DNA of 64,000 bases, taken from assembly GCA_026692845.1 (NCBI GenBank), contig JAPLNM010000042.1, positions 27,942 through 91,941 of the forward strand. Direction: 5' to 3'. Both the position numbers and the translations under genes were made by a program. This document shows, piece after piece, positions 9,633 to 21,751 of this stretch (within the stretch, counting starts at the first letter, position 1; the number at the start of each line of letters is the position of its first letter). The DNA comes from Planctomycetota bacterium (lineage in GTDB: Bacteria; Planctomycetota; Planctomycetia; Pirellulales; Pirellulaceae). The notes under the pieces were generated by a model. The model worked only from the letters and a program-made list of their open reading frames with translations, did no database searches and was not told the DNA's origin.

Positions 9633-10897
9633 TCCAATTCCTCTTCGGAATCGAGGTCCACATCGAGATCAAGATCGAGATCAAGATCGCCGTTTGGATC
9701 CGACGCGTTGCGCGTTGAGTCAACCAAGGAGGACTCGGGGATATCTTGGGCATCGTCGGAGGTAAAAGCCGGGGCGTCTAGGATTTGAAGGTAACTCTCG
9801 TAGCGCCTTGGGTCGAGTCGGCCGTCGGCTACCGCATCCTTGACCGCGCATGGTTCCTCGTGGTTGTGCGAGCAATTTGGGTAGCGGCAATGGGAAGCAA
9901 ACGGGCGCATATCGCGAAAAAGTCCGGTCAGCTCCGCCGGAACGATGTCCCAAAGTTGAAATTGCCTTACGCCCGGTGTGTCGATAATCGAGGTCCTCTG
10001 GTCGATCCGAAACCATGCGGCCGTCGTGGTGGTGTGCTTGCCTTTTTGGTTGTCCAGGCTGACGGCTTGGACGCGTTGGGCAAGTCCAGGGATCAGGTCG
10101 TTGAGGATGCTCGACTTGCCGACGCCGCTTTGCCCGATCACGGCAGTGCATTTGCCTTGTACCCAGGAGCTCAGGAGGTTCATTCCCCAGCCTTTTACGG
10201 CGCTGAGCATCATGGCCTTGTACCCCATTTGCGAGTAGCTACCGATGAGGGGTTGAAGCCTCTGGGGATCGATCAGGTCGCATTTATTGATGCATACGGC
10301 CGCTTCGATCTGATTCTGCTCGGCCGTCGCCAGGATCCGATCGATCAGATTCGGTTTGATGCCGGGTTCCGCGGCGCTGGTCACGACGAGGATTTGATCG
10401 ATGTTCGATGCGATGACATGCCGGCGATTCTTGCTCGTGCGGCACAGTTCCGAGGTTCGCGGTTCGATGCGTACAATCCAGCCTTGGTTTCCGGGCTGCG
10501 GTTCGATACGGACCCAATCGCCGGTCACGACGACATGCCGCTGAGTGGTGGATAGATTCTTTAAGACCCTTCGCACGGCGCATCGTAGAAGCGTGCCATC
10601 ATCGAGTTCGACGATCGATTCGAGTCCATGGACACGGATCACGCGTCCTTCAATGGTCGATTCCGACGCATCGATCTGAATGGTATGGTACGAGTCGCGG
10701 TGCTCGGACTCGACAAGGTTTCCTTTGACGGTCCGATGGCGCGTCAGATCCCCTTTGCCGCTGATGCGTTGGGAGTTTTGCGTGTCGATTTCGTCTTTGG
10801 AGTCGGCGTACTTTTCCGTCAGTCCCCGCTCGCGCTGCTGTCCTTGGTGTCCTTTGCGAAATTCGATTCGAGTTTTGTTTGACTTTTTCTTGGGCAT
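9629..10897 (-). CDS. rsgA: Ribosome small-subunit-dependent GTPase A
   Basis: Circularly permuted GTPase that helps mature the 30S subunit. G4 (NKCD, 204-207) precedes G1 (GQSGVGKSS, 255-263) and G3 (DTPGV, 306-310), the hallmark order of RsgA/YjeQ. An OB-fold precedes it (about 80-150), and the zinc knuckle Cys337, Cys342, His344, Cys350 follows. The protein (422 residues) is longer than typical (~300-350): it has a basic, hydrophilic N-terminal extension of ~70 residues and an acidic Asp/Leu repeat tail (404-422) encoded by a 12-bp repeat. The ATG at 10897 follows the ftsH stop by 21 bp, so ftsH-rsgA is probably one transcript. Identification is very secure; the effect of the two extensions is unknown. 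Confidence 0.97.
   Translation of the reverse strand: MPKKKSNKTRIEFRKGHQGQQRERGLTEKYADSKDEIDTQNSQRISGKGDLTRHRTVKGNLVESEHRDSYHTIQIDASESTIEGRVIRVHGLESIVELDDGTLLRCAVRRVLKNLSTTQRHVVVTGDWVRIEPQPGNQGWIVRIEPRTSELCRTSKNRRHVIASNIDQILVVTSAAEPGIKPNLIDRILATAEQNQIEAAVCINKCDLIDPQRLQPLIGSYSQMGYKAMMLSAVKGWGMNLLSSWVQGKCTAVIGQSGVGKSSILNDLIPGLAQRVQAVSLDNQKGKHTTTTAAWFRIDQRTSIIDTPGVRQFQLWDIVPAELTGLFRDMRPFASHCRYPNCSHNHEEPCAVKDAVADGRLDPRRYESYLQILDAPAFTSDDAQDIPESSLVDSTRNASDPNGDLDLDLDLDVDLDSEEELD
9651..9691. repeat. 12-bp repeat encoding the acidic tail of RsgA
   Basis: The 12-bp unit ATCGAGATCAAG occurs twice in full (9662-9673, 9674-9685) with degenerate flanks of 6-bp periodicity. On the minus strand it encodes alternating Asp-Leu dipeptides just before the rsgA stop codon. 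Multiples of three keep the frame, so copy changes would only lengthen or shorten the tail. Confidence 0.85.
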
Positions 10898-10918
10898 TCG
10901 AATTTCGATATCTTTAAA

Positions 10919-12967
10919 TCAGTGGTCCGAGCCGACCGAAGCCGTCGAATCGCTCAGATCGGTTTCTGAGGAACCGTCGAGCGCCGAATGGATACTTGGT
11001 CCAAGAATCGCTTCGATCTGTTTCTCGTCGAGTTCTTCTTGATTGACCAAAGCGTCCTTGAGTTGTTCGAGTACGTGGCGATGTTTTTCCAGCAGCTCGA
11101 GGGCGGCTCGGTCGGCAACACGCAGGTTTTCTCCGAGTTCCGTGTCGATGATCTCCTGGGTCTTTTCGCTAAACTGGCGTTGCTGGTGCAGTTCGCGTCC
11201 TAGGAACGGATCGCTATCGGAGAGCTTGTAGGAGACCGGACCGAGTTTTCGGCTCATCCCCCAATGGGAAATCATGCGACGAGACAAGGAGGTGGCCCGC
11301 TCGAGATCGTTCTCGGCACCGACGCTTGTTTCGTTGTAGATGATTTGTTCGGCGGCGCGGCCTGCAAGAAGCACGATGAGCTGGTCGCGAAGCTCCCGTT
11401 CCGACATGTTCATCCGGTCTTCGGACGGGAGGATTTGGGTGCTACCTAGCGATTGGCCACGGGGGATGACCGTGACTTTGTGAACTCGCTGTGCGCCGGG
11501 GAGAAACCAAGCTGCAATGGTGTGGCCGGCTTCGTGGTAGGCGGTTTTTTCTTTCTCCGAAGGTGGCATAACCTCTTCGCGTTTGGCTCCCATGAGGACC
11601 TTGTCCCGAGCGTGTTCAAAGTCCGCCATGAACACCCGTTTCTTATCGTTCCTTGCGGCCCACAGGGCAGCTTCGTTGACGATGTTTCGTAAGTCTGCAC
11701 CGGTCAGGCCGACGGTCGCTTCGGCGACGCGTTTGAGATCGACATCGGCATCGAGGGGAACATCGCGCACATGAACCTTGAGAATTTCTTGGCGGCCTTT
11801 GAGCGTCGGTCGTCCGACGGTGATGTGTCGGTCGAAGCGTCCGGGTCGCAGCAACGCAGGGTCCAAGACATCAGGTCGGTTGGTAGATGCGACGACAATG
11901 ACCGACTCGGTTTGGGAGAAACCATCCATTTCGCTTAGAATTTGGTTGAGCGTCTGCTCTCGTTCGTCATGGCCCCCTCCGAGCCCTGCGCCGCGTTGAC
12001 GACCGACGGCATCGATTTCGTCGATGAAAATAATTCCGGGCGAATTCTGCTTGGCCGTGGCAAACAGATCGCGGACCCGCGAGGCCCCAACGCCGACGAA
12101 CATCTGGATAAATTCACTGCCATTGACCGAGTAAAAAGCCACTCCAGCTTCCCCTGCAATGGCTCTTGCAAGTAGGGTTTTTCCCGTTCCTGGAGGGCCG
12201 TTGAGCAAGACCCCCTTGGGGACTCGCCCCCCGAGCTTTTGGAACTTTTCTGGAGACTTGAGAAACTCAACAATCTCCTTGAGGTCTGCCTTGACTCCAT
12301 CTAGACCCGCGACATCGTCGAACGTGATGGCTTGGTCCGTCGCTTCAAAACGCTTCGCAGTCGAACGGGAAAAGCTGCTCAGGAAATTACCCCCCATCAT
12401 GTTGTCCTTGGATCGCTTCATGAACAGGTAGATGCCCAAACCGAGCAAACCCAGGGAAGCGAGCGAAAGCAGCAGATACAGCGAGCTTGAATCGGAATTT
12501 GGCACCACGTCATAAACCAAGCTGGGCCGGTCGCTTGAGGGGTTCGTTTCTCCCATTGGTTTGGCCCCGCGGATGGCTTCTAGACGTTCGAACAGCGCCC
12601 GACGGACTTCCCCTTCGTTAGGCAAAGCAACCCTAAAATTCCCTGATAAACGCTCGATACTCCCGTTGGCTGCTTTCTTCGGGGCAAGCGGATTGCCTTG
12701 GAAGTCATAGCTCAAGGGTTTCTCCGGCGGGGCGATGAAGGTCCCTTCGGCGGCCGTCGGATAGATCGTCAGTCTCTGGACGTTCTGCCGGTCGAGTTGC
12801 TCGAGAAAAAAGCTGTAGTCGATGCGTGAGAACTCACCCGATCCGGGCATAAACAGCATCAGCAAACAGAGCGATAACAAAAGAGCAAACCACCAAAGGT
12901 TGCTTCCATTTTTTCTGGCCGGGATCACGGTGGAGGGAGTCGGACCGTCGGGTTTCGATGGGTTCAT
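10919..12967 (-). CDS. ftsH: ATP-dependent zinc metalloprotease FtsH
   Basis: Membrane AAA+ protease that degrades damaged and regulatory membrane and soluble proteins. In order: transmembrane helix 1 (about 24-42), periplasmic region, transmembrane helix 2 (about 162-183), Walker A GPPGTGKT (257-264), Walker B IIFIDE (312-317), second region of homology ([20 protein letters not shown]), zinc-binding HEAGH (478-482) and a C-terminal helical tail. Length 682 is slightly longer than typical, due to a Ser/Asp-rich tail. The ATG at 12967 is the natural start. It lies upstream of rsgA with a 21-bp gap. All catalytic residues are intact. Confidence 0.98.
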   Translation of the reverse strand: MNPSKPDGPTPSTVIPARKNGSNLWWFALLLSLCLLMLFMPGSGEFSRIDYSFFLEQLDRQNVQRLTIYPTAAEGTFIAPPEKPLSYDFQGNPLAPKKAANGSIERLSGNFRVALPNEGEVRRALFERLEAIRGAKPMGETNPSSDRPSLVYDVVPNSDSSSLYLLLSLASLGLLGLGIYLFMKRSKDNMMGGNFLSSFSRSTAKRFEATDQAITFDDVAGLDGVKADLKEIVEFLKSPEKFQKLGGRVPKGVLLNGPPGTGKTLLARAIAGEAGVAFYSVNGSEFIQMFVGVGASRVRDLFATAKQNSPGIIFIDEIDAVGRQRGAGLGGGHDEREQTLNQILSEMDGFSQTESVIVVASTNRPDVLDPALLRPGRFDRHITVGRPTLKGRQEILKVHVRDVPLDADVDLKRVAEATVGLTGADLRNIVNEAALWAARNDKKRVFMADFEHARDKVLMGAKREEVMPPSEKEKTAYHEAGHTIAAWFLPGAQRVHKVTVIPRGQSLGSTQILPSEDRMNMSERELRDQLIVLLAGRAAEQIIYNETSVGAENDLERATSLSRRMISHWGMSRKLGPVSYKLSDSDPFLGRELHQQRQFSEKTQEIIDTELGENLRVADRAALELLEKHRHVLEQLKDALVNQEELDEKQIEAILGPSIHSALDGSSETDLSDSTASVGSDH

Positions 12968-13064
12968 GAGGCTGCGGAAATCCTGGATTCATAACGTGCG
13001 AGTTCGTCCCGTATTGTAGCAACACTCCTTGTAAAATGGGCCTTTTTAAGACTTTTTAAAGCGC

Positions 13065-14036
13065 CTAGATTTGATAATTCATGTCCATCAAAGTGTCATC
13101 CATCGTGCCATTGCGGATCCGTACCTTCGGTTTTTCCAAAACGACCGTCGTGCGAGGCGCCACACTTGAAGTGACCCAAACGCTCGATCCGATGATGCTG
13201 TGGTGGCCGACGGTCGTATTGCCCCCGAGAATCGTCGCGTTGGCATAAATCACCACATGGTCCTCAATCGTCGGATGACGCTTGGTGCCTCGTACCAATT
13301 CCCCATTGGCGTCGGTTGCAAAACTCAAAGCCCCAAGCGTCACGCCCTGGTAAATCTTCACATGGTCCCCGATTTCGCAGGTCTCACCGATCACCACACC
13401 CGTGCCGTGATCGATAAAGAAATACTCCCCGATCGAAGCCCCCGGGTGAATGTCAATCCCGGTCTGCTTATGTGCCCATTCGCTCATCATCCTCGGGATG
13501 AAGGGGACCTTCAAACCCACCAGCTCATGGGCGATTCGGTAAATGGTCACCGCCTCGAGTCCTGGGAAACAAAAAACGATTTCATCGCGGTTCGTCACAC
13601 TCGGATCCCCGGCGAATGCAGCCTCCACATCCTTGGATAAACCCTGGCGAATCGCCGGTACGCGCTCGAGCATCTGCATGGCAATCGACTCACCTCGTGC
13701 CTCAAAGTCAACCATTTCGACACACCCCTCGGCGGGCTCATGCGTGACCCGATCGGCATGGATCAACGCCCGCGTGATCTGCTTGGAAAGTTTCGCAAGA
13801 AGAGAATCGAGCAAGTCGCCGACATAGTAAACCACATTCGAGGAATGCAAACCCTCGCGTCGTCGGAACCCCGGATAGAATAGATCTTTAAAATCCTCGA
13901 GGATCTGGATCACCACATCGTATTTCGGCAGCGGACAATGACCCAAATGATGGATCCGATCGGTCTGCCCATAACTCGCAACAATCGCGTCGGTCAATCG
14001 AGGAAGGAACTCTTGGCGTTGGTCGTAGTTGGTCAT
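13065..14036 (-). CDS. cysE: Serine O-acetyltransferase (EpsC-like, long form)
   Basis: Acetylates serine with acetyl-CoA, the first committed step of cysteine synthesis. The C-terminal left-handed beta-helix hexapeptide repeats are clear (IDHGTGVVIGETCEIGDHVKIYQGVTLGALS and HHSIIGSSVWVTSSV), with the catalytic HGTG histidine and the GKRHPTIEDHVVIYANATILGG-type region. I use the ATG at 14036 (MTNYDQRQEF); the frame continues upstream only to a TTG. The resulting 323 residues are longer than E. coli CysE because of an extended N-terminal helical part, as seen in EpsC-type enzymes. With the sulfite reductase ~1.3 kb away and APS reductase near 43 kb it completes much of sulfate assimilation. 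Monocistronic by position. Confidence 0.93.
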   Translation of the reverse strand: MTNYDQRQEFLPRLTDAIVASYGQTDRIHHLGHCPLPKYDVVIQILEDFKDLFYPGFRRREGLHSSNVVYYVGDLLDSLLAKLSKQITRALIHADRVTHEPAEGCVEMVDFEARGESIAMQMLERVPAIRQGLSKDVEAAFAGDPSVTNRDEIVFCFPGLEAVTIYRIAHELVGLKVPFIPRMMSEWAHKQTGIDIHPGASIGEYFFIDHGTGVVIGETCEIGDHVKIYQGVTLGALSFATDANGELVRGTKRHPTIEDHVVIYANATILGGNTTVGHHSIIGSSVWVTSSVAPRTTVVLEKPKVRIRNGTMDDTLMDMNYQI

Positions 14037-14403
14037 TGGTGATCGCTCAAATGCAGTGTTTCCCCAGTCTTTTGAGCGATTTGTGGCCACTCGGCCCAAC
14101 GCCCTATTCGCCCAGGTTTTATCGGCCGATGGGCCGCTGTAGATCGAACTATTCTAAACGCTACCGAATCGCTTGCTCACAAGCATTTCACCCGAGTATC
14201 CCTCGTCGCACAAGAAATGCTAGCACTGCATCTGGAGCTAGCATTTGGGACCATCGCAAAATCTAGTACAAAACTTGCTTCTCGAGACCTGATTCCCTAC
14301 CTTACCGCCTCTCGCAAGTCGCCTGGGCCGAACGGATTCGACCCAAAGGATCTTCAAGGAAGCTTGCGAACCTTGTCACGAGCAAACCCTAAAGGATACA
14401 CAC
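14037..14403. other. Intergenic region between divergent cysE and amidotransferase-like genes
   Basis: 367 bp holding both divergent promoters. I see no gene, no convincing -35/-10 pair and no riboswitch-like structure. A short partial palindrome of the tetramer-rich sequence GCTAGCA...TGCTAGC type lies near 14218-14241 (ATGCTAGCACTG / AGCTAGCATT). Confidence 0.55.
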
Positions 14404-15162
14404 ATGGCACGCAAGCCTCTGATTGGAATGAACTGTGATTACCGCGGATCCCACCAAGGCACCCCAGCTTACGCTTTCCTCGCTGCCGGGTACTTCGACG
14501 CGATCACCAAGGCCGGGGGGATTCCAGTAGTCGTGCCTCCGACAGAAAATCTCGATTGCATCGGCGAAATTTTGGACTCGCTCGACGGATTCCTCCTCGT
14601 CGGCGGAGGCGACCTCGATCCCCGCCGAGACGGTTTCATGCTCCACAGTTCGGTCCGTCCTATGGAAGCTCGCCGAGAAGACTTCGATCGACGATTGGCT
14701 CGGGAAATCTCCCAACGCCGTCTGTCTTTGATGGCTATCGGAGCCGGCCTGCAATTGATCAACGTGATCGAAGGCGGAAATCTCTTTTACCATATCCCAA
14801 TCGACCTGCCAAACGCACTCCCCCATCTTGATCCCCAAGACCCCAGTCACCGACACTCGCTGGTCGTCGAACCAAAGTCCATCCTTGGCCGTGTCTACGG
14901 AGAGGGTGAAATCCGCGTCAACAGTCGACACCATATGGCCATCGATCGACTCGCCGATGCCTTTAAGGTCACAGCACGTTGCCAAGATGGAGTGATCGAA
15001 GGAATCGAAAGCCGTCTGGACGATTGGTTCGTCGTAGGTTGCCAATTCCATCCAGAATCCACCGCCGCAAGCGCCCTGGACGCTCAGATCTTCGAGGAAT
15101 TCATCGCCGGAATCGAAGCGCAAGCCGCCGTGCCGCAAAGTCTCGAACTCCTGGCCGCCTGA
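14404..15162 (+). CDS. Class I glutamine amidotransferase-like (peptidase C26) protein without the nucleophilic cysteine
   Basis: A 252-residue protein with the fold of gamma-glutamyl-GABA hydrolase/PuuD-type enzymes. Family landmarks are the N-terminal KPLIGMNCDYRG, the LVGGGDLDPRRDG oxyanion region (65-77), INVIEGGNLFYHI, HRHSLVV, VNSRHHMAI and the C-terminal CQFHPES with His216 and Glu218. The nucleophile elbow, normally GICRGxQ, reads AIGAGLQ (111-117), so glycine (Gly113) stands in place of the catalytic cysteine. Hydrolysis by the usual mechanism is therefore not expected; a binding or chaperone-like role, or a partner-supplied residue, is possible. Everything else in the domain is intact, which argues against random decay. 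ATG start; monocistronic, closed by a hairpin terminator. Confidence 0.88.
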   Translation: MARKPLIGMNCDYRGSHQGTPAYAFLAAGYFDAITKAGGIPVVVPPTENLDCIGEILDSLDGFLLVGGGDLDPRRDGFMLHSSVRPMEARREDFDRRLAREISQRRLSLMAIGAGLQLINVIEGGNLFYHIPIDLPNALPHLDPQDPSHRHSLVVEPKSILGRVYGEGEIRVNSRHHMAIDRLADAFKVTARCQDGVIEGIESRLDDWFVVGCQFHPESTAASALDAQIFEEFIAGIEAQAAVPQSLELLAA

Positions 15163-15224
15163 CCCGAGTACCCCCCAGTTACCATCCGCAAAACACCCGA
15201 TTGGCTCGATGCGAGTCGGAATTC

Positions 15225-15291
15225 AACTATCCATCCAGCACAGAAGACCAAGGCACGGACGCCGATTCTCTGTTGGATGGATAGTTTTTTT
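15225..15291. terminator. Long-stem hairpin with T-run between convergent genes
   Basis: A 16-bp stem (15225-15240 with 15271-15286, one G-U pair), a 30-nt loop and a run of seven T. It lies 62 bp after the amidotransferase-like gene and 31 bp before the end of the convergent sulfite reductase gene. The T-run serves the plus strand; a bidirectional role is plausible. Confidence 0.75.
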
Positions 15292-15321
15292 GCTCACGGC
15301 AAGTCGGACAACAAGTTTCGA

Positions 15322-17055
15322 TCAAGCGATCGCAAGGAGGTTTTCTAAGCCAAGCCTTGCACAATAATCCCCAAAGGATTCCTTAGCCTGACGCTGCGAT
15401 TTGAACGCCTCGAACAAAGGCACTAGGGTCTCGGTGATGCTCTCGAGCGGAACAAGGTCCTTGTAGATAAACGCCAATCGCGTTCCTAATCGCGTTCCCC
15501 CAACATACAGCGTGTACTTGCCCTTGGCTTTTCCTACCAAGCCGATGTCGGCATTGTAGGGCCTTGCGCATCCGTTCGGACAACCCGTCATCCGGACTGT
15601 AAAGAGTTCTTTGTCCAAGCCGAGTTCAAGAAGTTTTTTCTCCATCACATCGATCAATCCGGGCAAGGCTCGCTCGCTCTCGGTGATCGCAAGACCGCAG
15701 GTGGGCATTGCCACGCAGGCGATCGACCAACGCCTGACGTTCGAAATCTCCTCGGTCAGCGGTAAGCCGCGGCGCTTGATGATGCTCTCGAGCTTGGGCT
15801 TGTCCTTCGGATCGAGATTGCAGAACAGGATGCTTTGATGGGCTGTCAATCGGATCTGGGGTTGGAACTCCTCGCAGATCTCACGCAAGGCTTTTTTCCA
15901 AGCCCGGTTCTGGTCGTCATAGAGCCGACCATTTTCTACATTGAACCCATAAAAACATCGTCCGTCCCCTTGGTCGTCCCATCCCATGTGATCGCGATGC
16001 TCGACGACGTCATCTGCAGTACAGTCCTTGAGCTTACTGCCGTAAACCTCTTCGACCTGATGACGTATCCAATCGATTCCGCGGTCGTGCACCAGGTACT
16101 TCAAACGTGCCCTTTTGCGGTCGTCGCGGTATCCATGGTCGCGCTGAACCTTGACGATCGCTTCGGCAACCCCGACGGCTTGCTCGGGGGTGACAAATGC
16201 CAAGCGGGTTGCTAATCGCGGGAAGGTCTTTTTGGCGCTGGGGGTCACTCCCAATCCACCGCCGACTACCACGTTGTAGCCGATCACTTGGCCGTCGCGT
16301 ACCACTGCGATGAATCCTAAGCAGTTGGTGTACACGTCGGTGCAATTGTCGTCGGCAAACGCGATCGCTGTTTTGAACTTCCTGGGAAGATACGTCTTCC
16401 CGTAGATCGGCTCGACGATCTGATCGCTTCCCCCTTGAAGCGTCTCTTCGCCACTTGCAAGATCCTTGAGCCACAGTTCATAGTACGACTTCGTCTGCGG
16501 AGACAAATGGTCCGAGAGGTCTTGGGCTAGCTTTTGAACCGCCGGTCGGAGGTTGTCTGCATAAGGTGCTGGGCAAGCCATCGTATTTCGATTGACATCT
16601 CCGCAGGCGGCTAAGGTCGTGAGCATGCAATTGTTGATCTTTTGCATGCACTCCCGCAGATCCTGCTTCAAAATGCCATGAAGCTGCAGGCCTTGGCGGG
16701 TCGTGATTTTTAACGTCGTGTTGCCGATCGTATCGCATAGATCCAGGTGCGCCAGGAGCTGCTCGGCGTTCATGATTCCGGCAGGGATCCGCGAGCGGAC
16801 CATGAAGCTGTACTCTTTCTCCGATTTGCCTGACTCCCCACCCGACTTGCGCTGCTCGCGGTCGTCCTGTTGGTAGGTGCCATGGAATTTCAGGAGTTGA
16901 AGGTCATCTTTTCCGAAGTGGGTCGAATCGGCCAAGAGCTCCGATTGAATCGAACCTCGGAGATATCGACTGGTGTCTTTGATCAACTCGACGGCGCTGA
17001 GCTTCGGTTCGCTATTCGTCTGGCTGCTTGCTGGATCGCGGGTGTCTTCCGACAT
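15322..17055 (-). CDS. Ferredoxin-type sulfite/nitrite reductase (siroheme, 4Fe-4S)
   Basis: A 577-residue assimilatory reductase that reduces sulfite to sulfide (or nitrite to ammonia). The siroheme/4Fe-4S cysteines are seen as C-x5-C (Cys447, Cys453 in CVAMPTCGLA) and C-x3-C (Cys492, Cys496 in TGCPNGCARP). The two ferredoxin-like half-domains are present: RIPAGIMNAEQLLAHLDLCD, TTRQGLQLHGI, NTMACPAPYAD, and VGGGLGVTPSAKKTFPRLA. I chose the ATG at 17055 (MSEDTRDPASS); the frame runs on to 17352, into the start of folD, which is implausible. Given cysE and APS reductase in the window and no nitrate genes, sulfite is the likelier substrate, but this is inference. Divergent from folD with a 223-bp gap. 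Confidence 0.92.
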   Translation of the reverse strand: MSEDTRDPASSQTNSEPKLSAVELIKDTSRYLRGSIQSELLADSTHFGKDDLQLLKFHGTYQQDDREQRKSGGESGKSEKEYSFMVRSRIPAGIMNAEQLLAHLDLCDTIGNTTLKITTRQGLQLHGILKQDLRECMQKINNCMLTTLAACGDVNRNTMACPAPYADNLRPAVQKLAQDLSDHLSPQTKSYYELWLKDLASGEETLQGGSDQIVEPIYGKTYLPRKFKTAIAFADDNCTDVYTNCLGFIAVVRDGQVIGYNVVVGGGLGVTPSAKKTFPRLATRLAFVTPEQAVGVAEAIVKVQRDHGYRDDRKRARLKYLVHDRGIDWIRHQVEEVYGSKLKDCTADDVVEHRDHMGWDDQGDGRCFYGFNVENGRLYDDQNRAWKKALREICEEFQPQIRLTAHQSILFCNLDPKDKPKLESIIKRRGLPLTEEISNVRRWSIACVAMPTCGLAITESERALPGLIDVMEKKLLELGLDKELFTVRMTGCPNGCARPYNADIGLVGKAKGKYTLYVGGTRLGTRLAFIYKDLVPLESITETLVPLFEAFKSQRQAKESFGDYCARLGLENLLAIA

Positions 17056-17278
17056 GTTTGGCTCGGGTTCTTGGAATGCTTGGTGTAAGGTCCACGACGG
17101 ACGCGAAAAGTCTAATCCATCGCTCGGATTGGAATCTAGCTCAAAGGCCCCTTCGCGGCACTCATGGCTCCGACTATAACTGGGTGTTCCATAAGCATAA
17201 CAACAAAATCTATTTTGAATCATTTGAAACCAGCCTTTCGATCCACCTGCCGATCGGCCAATCCCACAAGAGCCTTTC

Positions 17279-18172
17279 ATGACAGCTCGAATTCTCGATG
17301 GTAAAGCAATCGCCAATGCGATCCGCCAGGAGATCTCAGTCGAGGTTTCCACGTTTCGCGAGAAGTTCTCGACATCGCCAAAATTAGTAGCGGTTTTGGT
17401 AGGAGAGGATCCGGCCAGCCAGGTCTACGTTCGTAACAAAGAGATCGCTTGCCAAAAATCAGGGATCGAAAGCGATATCCGTCGACTCTCGGCAACGACG
17501 ACGACCGAGGAACTCCTGGCAGCCTTGGACGCACTGAATGCAGATTCAAGCGTCCACGGAATTTTGGTCCAACTACCGCTCCCTGACATCATCGATGCAA
17601 GGCGGGTGCTAGACCGAATTGACCCGAAGAAGGATGTCGACGCTTTTTCCCCAGAAAATGTGGGGCTGATGTTTCAGGGCCGCCCCCGCTTTTTGCCCTG
17701 CACTCCCCACGGAGTCATGCAGTTGCTCGACCGCTGCGAAATCGCCATCCAGGGCAAAGAAGTCGTCGTTGTCGGTCGAAGCGACATTGTCGGCAAGCCG
17801 CTTGTGAGCCTGTGCCTGCAAAAAAATGGCCCCAGAGGTCCAAGCAATGCCAACGCCACGGTCACTTGCTGCCATAGCCAAACGCACGAGCTTGCTCAGA
17901 TCACCCGCAGAGCGGACATCTTGCTTGTGGCGATAGGCAAACCGAACTGGGTCACTGCTTCGATGGTCAAGCCTGGTGCAGTGGTCGTCGACATTGGAAT
18001 CAACCGACTCGGGGATCGGTTGGTCGGAGACGTCGATTTTGATTCGGTATCGCAGGTCGCATCGGCGATCACCCCAGTTCCGGGGGGAGTCGGCCCGCTG
18101 ACGATCGCAATGCTGCTCGAGAACACGCTCAGAGCAGCTGAACAACAACTATCTAGCCCTAGCAAGCTTTGA
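17279..18172 (+). CDS. folD: Bifunctional methylenetetrahydrofolate dehydrogenase/cyclohydrolase
   Basis: Interconverts 5,10-methylene-, 5,10-methenyl- and 10-formyl-tetrahydrofolate, feeding purine synthesis. The 297-residue length is standard. Seen: the YVRNKEIACQKSGI segment with the catalytic lysine, PLPDIID, KDVDAFSPENVG, PCTPHGVMQLL, the nucleotide-binding GRSDIVGKPL, VDIGINR and the C-terminal TPVPGGVGPLTIAML signature. ATG start directly at the natural N-terminus. Its 3' end overlaps the end of the convergent small gene by 14 bp. All family motifs are intact. Confidence 0.97.
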   Translation: MTARILDGKAIANAIRQEISVEVSTFREKFSTSPKLVAVLVGEDPASQVYVRNKEIACQKSGIESDIRRLSATTTTEELLAALDALNADSSVHGILVQLPLPDIIDARRVLDRIDPKKDVDAFSPENVGLMFQGRPRFLPCTPHGVMQLLDRCEIAIQGKEVVVVGRSDIVGKPLVSLCLQKNGPRGPSNANATVTCCHSQTHELAQITRRADILLVAIGKPNWVTASMVKPGAVVVDIGINRLGDRLVGDVDFDSVSQVASAITPVPGGVGPLTIAMLLENTLRAAEQQLSSPSKL

Positions 18173-18665
18173 TCTGTTCGATGATGATCAGCAGATGCTT
18201 GGCTCTCATGATCGAACCTGCGGACTTGACGAAGGCGACGCCGGCTTCGAGCTCCGGAAGGGTGATGCTCGATCCTGGGCTGGTCAACGATGTGTTGCTC
18301 GGTGCGGCTTTCTTCGGTGCGCTCGGGGCTGGAGTTTCAACGCGGCTGCTGCGGCCACTGGTCGACTTGCCTTGGCGTTTCGCAATGCTTTTGACATTAG
18401 CGACATCGGCTGCGGTGATGCTAAATTGCTCAAGAGCTTCTACGACATCGCGATTTCTCGCCCCGGGATTGTTCTCCATAAAGAGGCGAATCCGCTGTGC
18501 CTTGCTCAGTTCCTTAGACATACTTAAAGGGTCCTTGAAAGAATAATTGACCTCTTCGACGGCACTTTGGGCTGAGCTTAACTTCTGCTCTGCCTCGCGA
18601 ACCAAAACTTCTGGAACGCTTTCCACCAAGTCGTCTAGAGTGATAAATCGGTCTGTGTCGATCAT
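18159..18665 (-). CDS. Uncharacterised protein with a probable helix-turn-helix-like region
   Basis: 168 residues starting at ATG 18665, fixed by a strong Shine-Dalgarno site (CAGGAGG, about 9 bp upstream). The N-terminal ~60 residues are acidic and helical. The middle segment SKAQRIRLFMENNPGARNRDVVEALEQFSITAADVANVKS looks like a compact winged-helix or helix-turn-helix unit. It is followed by a basic Ser/Pro/Ala-rich linker (KRQGKSTSGRSSR) and a hydrophobic helix (ITLPELEAGVAFVKSAGS). This layout suggests a small DNA-binding or nucleoid-associated protein, but I do not recognise a named family. The end overlaps folD by 14 bp on the opposite strand; upstream lies the long gyrB leader. Confidence 0.75.
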   Translation of the reverse strand: MIDTDRFITLDDLVESVPEVLVREAEQKLSSAQSAVEEVNYSFKDPLSMSKELSKAQRIRLFMENNPGARNRDVVEALEQFSITAADVANVKSIAKRQGKSTSGRSSRVETPAPSAPKKAAPSNTSLTSPGSSITLPELEAGVAFVKSAGSIMRAKHLLIIIEQIKAC

Positions 18666-21750
<3,085 letters not shown>

Positions 21751-21751
21751 A

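Noticed and set aside
9785..10555. Plus-strand 256-codon frame inside rsgA
   Set aside because: Antisense to an intact rsgA with all GTPase motifs.
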